Assembly (NCBI RefSeq): GCF_000715075.1
Contig: NC_134089.1
Coordinates: 66,818,697-66,882,696 of the forward strand
Direction: 5' to 3'
DNA: 64,000 bases
DNA from: Nicotiana tabacum
Taxonomy: Eukaryota > Streptophyta > Magnoliopsida > Solanales > Solanaceae
Below are positions 48,133-57,100 of the stretch, one piece after another (within the stretch, counting starts at the first letter, position 1; each line of letters starts with the position of its first letter). The notes beneath the pieces are model-generated. The model did no database searches. It was not told the origin of the DNA and saw nothing but the letters and a program-made list of their open reading frames with translations. The translations under genes were made by a program, and so were the position numbers.

Positions 48133-50010
48133 ATGTCCGATTCAGTGGAGGAAATTGTTCCTGATTCTTCAGCGAAAGAGGTGCAAGGGACCGTTGATTA
48201 CCGTGATTATTCTTCTTCATCATCCACCGACGGCGATGATTTTCGACGCCCCACCAACGATCAGAAGCCTCATCTCTTTGGCCGCCAGAAACCTGTCCAT
48301 GCCGCCCTAGGCGGTGGCAAACGTATGTCTTATTCAGTAATTGTTATATCGCGGTATTTGACTGGGCACCATGATAATAATTTTCATAGCTATAAGAGCG
48401 TGTTATTAAGGGTAAACAAAAAGTTTAAAGTTAAAGAGTTTCTAAATATAAAAAGTCGTCATTCTTTCTGAAACAAACTAAAAAGGAAAGAGTAACGTAT
48501 AAAATGGAACAGATGGAGTACTTATTTTTGCATTATCTATCATTCTTGATTTGCTTCTTGTAAAATGTAAACTTATGATTATTTCTGGTAATAAAAACTC
48601 TTGTATCAGCCGCTGATATTTTGCTGTGGAGGAACAAGCAGATTTCAGCAGGGATGCTTGCTGCTGCAACTGTAATATGGCTGCTCTTCGAATGGATTGG
48701 TTATCATTTGCTCACTTTTATTTGCCATTCTCTCATACTTACCTTGGCCATCTTGTTCTTTTGGTCAAATATCTCCCACTTCGTCAATAAGTGAGTTCCC
48801 TTGCCTCAAAAACTTCACTTTATTTTTCACATGCCTTATAAATTCTGTTCTCTGGATTTTTGTCATGTATCTTATAAGAGGTAGTTTATAGTCGCCATGC
48901 TTCTATACGGTCTCCTATCAGTCCGAGTGAATACATTAGGTGATAAGATCATATTGTACTCCCTGGCAGGACTCCTATGGAATTTCCAGAGATAGTACTG
49001 CCAGAGAAATTGTGGACTGAGGTTGCTCTCCTGTTGAGGGACAGATTCAACTGGGCATTTAGTGTCTTCTGGGAAGTGGCTTCTGGAAAGGATTTGAAGA
49101 AGTTCCTATATGTACAAATCTCTCACTACCCTCAGCTTTGTGTTATCTATACTTTCATTTCATGTATGTTTCTCAAGTGCAACATCCTATGTAGTGGCGA
49201 AGCCAGGAATTTCATCTTGGGTGTTCAAACTTGAATGAAGTAAAAAAAATCTCCGATAAAGGGTGTTCAATATATGTTATATACCACTAAAATTTAATAT
49301 TTTACCTATATATACCGTGTAAATTTTTTATGAAGGGTGGTCGACCACCCTTGGAGCTACGTAGTCTATAATTTCACTTCATGTATGTTTCTCAAGCGCA
49401 ACATCCTATGTCAAACTGCAGAGTATTTTAGGCTTGTGGATTGTGTCTATCGTTGGCAGCTGGTTCGATTTTCTGACCCTTGTTTACATCTGTAAGTTCT
49501 CTTACCTTTTCTTCTTTCTATCAGCTGCAGAAGACAAATTTATGAAATTTGTTCCCTATATTATGGAAATGCAATAGAGTGCTCAGTTTTTGGACCAGTT
49601 TTTCTTAATCCCTGCTCAAAGTTCTCTGGCTGTTGGAAAAATTTCGCTGACCACTGTATCTCATTCTTCATTAATGTACCAATGGCCTTCCTGGAATTCA
49701 TAGAACTCCCAGTGACAGAATAACAGATTTTACTATCCAAACGGGAAAGAAGTTAGGAATGATAGTGGAACTCAAAATATTTCCTTGTCATCCATCGGTG
49801 ATTCACCGAGATAACAAATTATTTGTTTTCTGGACAGTATTTGTCATGCTGTTGACAGTACCCTGGTTTTATGAGAAACATGAAGATCAAGTGGATATCT
49901 ATGCACAGAAGGCCAAAAAAGAACTCAAGAGACAGTACAGTCATTTGGATGAGAAGGTTCTTCAGAAACTACCAAAAGTTCCTTTTGTTAAAGACAGTAA
50001 GCAGCAGTGA
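48133..50010 (+). CDS. Reticulon-like protein B (RTNLB), five exons, 251 aa
   Basis: Exons by GT-AG borders and frame: 48133-48322, 48610-48790, 48970-49111, 49422-49491, 49838-50010. Together they make 756 bases, 251 residues plus TGA. The N-terminus is acidic and serine-rich (residues 1-45). The reticulon domain starts around residue 48 ([23 protein letters not shown]). Two long hydrophobic hairpins lie at about 78-120 and 169-205, separated by the ASGKDLKKFL loop, and the C-terminal tail is basic. Plant RTNLB proteins are about this length and shape tubular endoplasmic reticulum by wedging hairpins into the membrane. Which family member this is cannot be told here. The start is the first ATG in a good context, with the family N-terminus. 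Confidence 0.93.
48365..48521. repeat. Truncated Stowaway-like MITE in intron 1 of the RTNLB gene
   Basis: Its right part (GTCATTCTTTCTGAAACAAAC, AAAAGGAAAGAGTAAC, GGAACAGATGGAGTAC) parallels the right end of the MITE at 58929-59411. The matching left terminus is not seen. Confidence 0.5.
49148..49411. repeat. Insertion in RTNLB intron 3 flanked by a 45-bp duplication
   Basis: The 45-base stretch at 49148-49192 recurs at 49367-49411 with three substitutions. Between the copies lie 174 bases starting AGTGGCGAAGCCAGGAATTT and ending GGAGCTACGTAG, a common type of Solanaceae repeat. The intron borders at 49112 and 49421 are intact. Confidence 0.75.
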
Positions 50011-51107
50011 TGACATTCTATTCCCAGGCAGATAAAGCATCACAGTAGGAGTGTCCTTTTTCTTTTTATAACCAGAACTATTCTAAGAGTTATTATGCTT
50101 ATCCATTTTAACTATGAGCTACTGCTAAGTGTTTTCCCCCCTCAATCCCTATCTATTCTTTTCTTTCTTTTCTTGTTGGATAGTTATCCTTAGGAGTGAC
50201 TCTCTACTTTCACCAAGTATCTCTCATTATTTCAATCAGATTAAAATTTTGAACACATGAAATCATGAGAATTGGTCTTCCATTTAATCAAATTGGAAAG
50301 GTCAATACTGGAGAACTGTGATGGTTTTTATGTTGCTCATTCTGCTTCAGGAGAGGGACTTAAACGGTCTAGAAAATATTAATACTTGCATCCAATCCAT
50401 CCTGATGTACGAATTTCTAGGGGGGGTGATGGGAAATATAAAACAACAACAAATCTGAAGGAGCAGATTAATAAACCTCCGGTGTTTTGATGTCGTTCTC
50501 CTAAATGGATGACATCTAATACGTTTGGACAGGAAAAATACTTGACCGAAGAACAAAAGAAAGACTTTTGGCTTCAGATCAGACTTATCAAGAAAATCAA
50601 GCAAAAAAAAGATATGTTTGGTTCCATGATTTGAAATGCCTAGTAAAACCTCACACAACTACTACAGCATTACCTTTTCGCACAGAGCAAATGAAGCATT
50701 TTCGAAGATTAAGAGCATAAGATATTTGGCTTCACATCAGCCCGTACATATAGAGGTATGTTTAAACCTAGCACTGAACTATCGCATCATTAATTTTTTG
50801 CGCTAAGCCAAAGCATCATTTTCCACAATTGAAAGCATAACAAGTAGTCCCTTTCTTCTCCAATTACTTATGTAATCTCATAAACAGGTTTAGATCATCA
50901 ACAACCAGGAACTAATCATACAGTATTTGGCCAATAAGCTAGACACGCCTTTACCTACAGCCTACATTTGTGCTTCACACTCATCTTTTCACATACTTTT
51001 GAAATAGATGTCAAATGCCTGACTAACAAACAGTGCGGCAGAGGCAGAGAATGACCTGCTTCGTTAAACACAGAGGATATCCCAAAATTGAGTAGAAGGA
51101 TTGCTGC
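50011..51107. other. Convergent intergenic region between RTNLB and LCAA genes
   Basis: Contains both 3' untranslated regions. I see no further gene. Confidence 0.6.
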
Positions 51108-54100
51108 TCACACCTTTGATGTCTGAGATCCAGGGGGTAAGAAAGGCGTCCACCACTCTGATTCATACTTTGGGTATGGAGCTACCCACTTCTCTGGCTT
51201 TTCAAACTTAAGACTAACAGGAGTACATGCCAAAGCTTCTTCTAGACTGTCAGCTTCATAGCTCTCCTGTAAAACTCTGTCTAGTCTCAACTTCATGAAC
51301 CTACAACACCCAAGAAACAAGTGAAGATACATACTAGGATAACAAAAGGTGGATTTAGGATTTAAATTCGACGAGTTCAATCTTTAAGTTTCTTAGCACA
51401 TATGTTGCTCGGACTCTCCGAAAATGCTGTCAGGTGCGTGTTAGATCCTCCAAAAGTAGTGCATTTTTGAAGCATCCGACACGGGTGCAGCAACATTTTG
51501 GAGAGTCCGCAGAACATAGCTTAGCACTAAACTTATTTCACTTTTGAAATTATGGATTTTGAATTTTGCTTGTGAAAATTTTAATGGTTTTTCTCACATA
51601 TATACCTTTTCCAGTATCAAAAATATTGGGTTCAACTGGAACCATAGAGGATATGTTATATCCCACTCAAATTAAGTTTATCAATGTGCAAGCACACATG
51701 CACATACATATGTTCCATGTCAAAAATACTGGGTTCAGTTAAAACCGTAAAGAATGGCCTGCATCCACCTTTGATTAACTTGCCTATGAACGCATATACC
51801 TTCTTGCATTTTCTTATGATGCATAAACTGGGAAAAGAGGGTAACTAGAGTTTAGGGTATTGAAAATGAGTGCACTTACGTGATCCAAGGGCCATTTGTT
51901 GAGACAAGAGCTACTGCAGGTCTCTTCAGTCTCTTGGTAATATTAGGGAATTTATCCAAGAATTTTGGCTCAATCACAAGCCAGAAATCCTGCTCCATGT
52001 TGCGCTCTCCAAAGAGACGAAGACGTTCAAACAATTGCTCCTGGAAATGCTCCTCTTCATCCAGCATGAATTTGGCATTTGCAACAAGAAAATAGTACTT
52101 CTTCTTTTCTGTGTCTTGCTGTATATATAACAAAATATCAAACAGTAATTGAAGATTGCGCTGGATATGAGAAAGAGACAACAACAACAACATACCTAGT
52201 ATTATCTCACACCTTGGGGTTTGGGGAGGGTAGTGTGTACGCAGACCTTACCCCTACCTTGTGAGGATAGACCACACCGTGGGGTCTAGATAACTTACCT
52301 AAAAAGGAGTTACTTGAAGTTTTTGCCTTCATTTCACATAACAATGATCCATGCCTCGAGATAAGCATAGAACGCTCTTGTGATTTTTACCAGAAAAGAA
52401 ATAAATGCACTTATCGTGTCGCGTTTATGAGATAGTTATTGTAAGTTTTGTTGGGAATAAACCCCTTACCAAAATAATATTCACGGTAATAAAGCGGAAT
52501 AATAATGTAGCACCGAGATACGGTAATTAACAAGAATAAAAGAGTAACAATGACACCAAGATTTTTACGTGGAAAACCCTTCTGAATAAGGGAAAAAAAC
52601 CACGACCCCGAGAGGAGCAACTGATATCACTATAGTAAGGAATTTTACACTTTGTAGGTCGGAGGTAAATACTCCAAAGACCACTACAACACTCAAAAGA
52701 AATAACCCTCTTTTGATATTCCCACCTCACTACAATATCGCTCACTCTCTATTTTCCTCACAGACTATTTTCTTATACCTTGTCTGTGAAACCTTACTCT
52801 TTCTTTCTCTCTTTGTTGGTGTGAAGAAATGAGAGTTGAAGCTCTCCTTTTATAGCCAAAGCTTCACCCTCTAAAGCCTACAATATTTGACAATTTACAC
52901 ACACTTTTCACAATTCAACAAAGTTGGCTACCAAACCAAAGAAATTCAACAAGGTTGGCTACCAAACCAAACTAATTCAACAAGGTTGGCTACCAACCAA
53001 ACCAAGTCAACAAGGTTGGCTACCAAACCAAAGAAAACTCTTATTAGGCACATGCCTAATACTTCTTCAATGAGATGGACATCATCAATCTCCCCCTCCA
53101 GTCTCATTCATCCAGAGGAGGTAGCACTGTCTTCTAGTTTGAATGCATGCCGACAAGTTCTTTGCATAGCTCGAACTTGTTCCTTGGTACCACCTTGGTC
53201 AGCATATCTGCGGGATTCTCATTTGTAGAAATCTTCAAGACTTTTAGAGATTCATCATCTACCATTTCTCGAATCCAATGATATCTCACATCAATGTGTT
53301 TGGTCCTTGCATGGTACATAGAGTTCTTGCTAAGGTCTATTGCACTTTGACTGTCACAATAGACGACATACTCCTTCTGATGCAATCCAAGCTCTTGAAG
53401 GAATCGCTTGAGCCATATCATCTCCTTGCCAGTTTCTGTAGCAGCAATGTACTCTGCTTCAGTTGTTGAAAGTGCAACGCACTGCAACTTAGACTGCCAT
53501 GATATAGCTCCCCCTGAAAATGTAAACAAATATCCAGTACTGGATTTTCTGTTGTCAATGTCACCTGCCATATCAGCATCTGTATAGCCCTTCAAGATTG
53601 GATCAGATCCTCCAAAGCACAAACAATCTCCCGTGGTACCTCTCAGGTACCTGAGTATCCACTTGACTGCTTCCCAATGTTCCTTTCCAGGATTTTCAAG
53701 AAACCTGCTGACAACACCAACTGCGTGAGCAATATCAGGTCTAGTACATACCATTGCATACATCAAGCTTCCGACTGCTGAAGAATAAGGAACTTTAGCC
53801 ATGTTCCCTTTCTCTTCCACTGTTGTAGGACACATCTTTTTACTCAACTTTAGATGACCAGCAAGAGGTGTGCTGACTGGCTTAGCATTCTTCATGTTGA
53901 AGCGTTCTAGTACACGTTCAATGTACTTCTCCTGAGATAGCCACAACTTTCTACTTGTTCTCTCTCGAACTATCTTCATCCCTAGAATTTGTTGTGCTGG
54001 GCCCAAGTCCTTCATATCAAATGACTTGGACAGATCTCCTTTCAACTTTGCTATCAACCCCTTGTCTTTTCCTACAATTAGCATGTCATCCACATACAAC

Positions 54101-57100
54101 AACAATATAATAAAGTTATTCTCAGAAAATCTTTTGAAGTATACACATGGATCAGAATAGGTCTTTAGGTATGTTTGACTTTTCATGAATGAATCAAACT
54201 TCATGTACCACTGCCTTGGTGCCTGCTTCAATCCATAAAGACTCTTATTCAATTTGCACACCATGTGTTTCTTTCCAGCTACTTCGAATCCTTCTGGTTG
54301 CTCCATATAAATCTCCTCTTCCAAATCTCCATGAAGAAATGCAGTTTTCACATCCAACTGCTCCACTTCAAGATCTAGGCTAGCTGCTAAGCTCAAAATT
54401 GTTCGAATAGAAGTCATTTTAACAACGGGGGAGAAAATTTCGTCAAAATCAATACCTTTCTTCTGTTCGAAGCCTTTAACCACCAATCGAGCTTTGTATC
54501 TGACCAGCTTGCCATCTCCATCTTTCTTGAGTTTAAAGACCCATTTGCATTTGAGTGGTCTTTTACCCTTTGGAAGTTCAACCAGCTTGTATGTGCCATT
54601 TTTCTGGAGAGATTCCATCTCTTCTTGCATAGCTTTCATCCACTGGTTCTTTTCTGGATGGGACAACACCTCCTTAAGACTTTCTGGCTCCCCCTCATCA
54701 CTGATGAGGACATACTCTGTGGAAGGGTACCTGCGTGACTCTACCCTTGGCCTCTCTGATCTCCTCAGAGGTTGATGTTGTTCTTCTCCCTGAGTGGGGT
54801 GCTCCACTTCCTCGACACCTTCATCAAGTTGCTCCCCCTGCTCAATAACCTCACCAGGTTGCTCCCCCTGCTCGGCAACCTCGTCGGTCGTACTTTCTGC
54901 ACTTGTGGGATTGTTAGAAGTAGAAGGAATAGTAACAAAGTTAGGAATTATACCATTCTTCGCCTTTTCTGACATATCAGCAGCAGTTCTAACTTCACTT
55001 TCTCGGAAGACTACATCTCTACTTCTGATGACCTTCTTCTTTACAGGATCCCACAGTCTGTACCCGAACTCTTCATCTCCATATCCGATAAATATGCAGG
55101 GAATAGATTTATCATCCAGCTTTGTTCTCTGCTCTTTTGGTACATGTGAAAAAGCTCTGCAACCGAACACCTTCAGATGCGAGTAGGACACCTCCTTGTT
55201 GGTCCAGACTCTCTCTGGGATTTCAAACGCCAACGGAACTGATGGACTCCTATTGATCAGGTAACAGGCTGTCTGAACTGCTTCACCCCAGAATGACTTA
55301 GGCAGTTTAGCCATTCTGAGCATGCTTCTCACCTTCTCCACAATGGTGCGGTTCATCCTCTCGGCTACGCCATTGTGCTGTGGGGTTCCAGGAACTGTCT
55401 TTTCATGTCTGATCCCATGACTTGAACAATACTCTTCAAATTCCCTTGAAGTGTACTCACCTCCATTGTCACTTCGGAGACGCTTTAGCTTTCGACCCGT
55501 CTCCCTTTCTACTAGAGCATGAAACTTCTGGAAAACTTGAAACACCTGATCTTTGGTTTTCAAAATATAAACCCATAATTTTCGTGAATCATCATCAATA
55601 AAAGTAACAAAATATTTGTTACCGCCCATTGATTCAATTTCCATTGGGCCGCAAACATCAGAATATACTAAATCAAGTATATTCAATTTTCTTTCAGACG
55701 ATGTCTGAAATGAGACTCTATACTGCTTACCAAATAAACAGTAGTCACAAGGTTTTACCGTTGTACCTTTGGCATAAGAAATGAGTGATTTCTTGGCAAG
55801 AATCTGCAATCCCTTCTCGCTCATATGACCCATTCTTTTGTGCCACAAATCTACAGAAATCTCATCTTGTGCCGCGTTCAATTCACCTTGGCATATTTCT
55901 GCATTTGTCCTGTACAACGTGCCACGAGCAACTCCTTTTGCAATCACCAATGATCCCTTAGTGAGTCTCCACTTTTGATTTGCAAAATAACTCTCGTATC
56001 CATCTCGGTCTAAAGCAATTCCCGAGATCAAGTTCATCCGTAAATCAGGTACATGCCGCACATCCTTTAGAACCAATGTGCATCCGACATTTGTCTTGAT
56101 ACAAATGTCACCAATCCCCGCAATCTTTGAGTAACTTGTGTTACCCATTTTCACTGTGCCGAAATCACCTGCTACATATCTGCAAAAAAGATCTCTTACC
56201 GGTGTGGCATGGTGAGATGCCGCTGTGTCAACCACCCATTCCGACTCTGGACCTGACAGGTGCATGCATTCCTCTTCCTCATTTATAAAGAGGACAACAT
56301 TATCATTATTTTGCACCATGGCGGCTGTGTTGTCGTCATTCTTCTGGCCACTGGTTTCACCTTTGCCCTTCCTTGGATTTGGGCAATCTCTTTTGAAGTG
56401 ACCTGGTTGATTACAGTTGTAGCAATTTCTGACTCTTGATTTGGATCGGTTCTTTGACTTCCCACGAGCTCCGGATCTACCATAGTTGTTCGAACTCCTT
56501 TGATAACTCCTGCCTCTACCTTCTGTGATGAGAGCCTGTCCTTGATTTTCAGGCTTCTTTCTCATCTTCTCATTGAGTAAAAGAGCCGATGTGACATCTT
56601 TCAACTCAATAGTAGTCTTACCGTGCAGGATGGTTGTTGCCAAATTATCGTACGAAGATGGCAATGAGTTCAATAGCAAGATGGCTTTATCTTCTTCCTC
56701 GATTTTCACTCCGAGGTTGGCAAGCTGTGTGATTAGTCCGTTAAACACATTTAAATGTGACAAAAAATTCGTACCTTCACTCATGTGTAGGGCGTATAAT
56801 TGCTTCTTCAGGTACAATTTATTTGTCAGCGTTTTGGACATGTATAGGCTTTCCAACCTTGTCCAAATTCCACGTGCAGTGTCTTCATCAATGATGTTAT
56901 TTACCACATCATCTGATAAGTGCAACCTGATTGCACTAGCAGCTCTTTCATCCAAGTCAGCCCAATCCTCAGCTTTCATGGTATCAGGCTTTTTGGAATC
57001 AACATCTAGAACCTTGTGTAATCCTTGTTGGATGAGCAGATCTCTCATCCTTCTTTGCCATGTTGAGAAACCGTTATCTCCATTGAATTTTGCTACCTCG

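Noticed and set aside
50347..50658. 103-codon minus-strand frame between RTNLB and LCAA as a gene
   Set aside because: No domain, no splice or promoter support, and low-complexity hydrophobic content.
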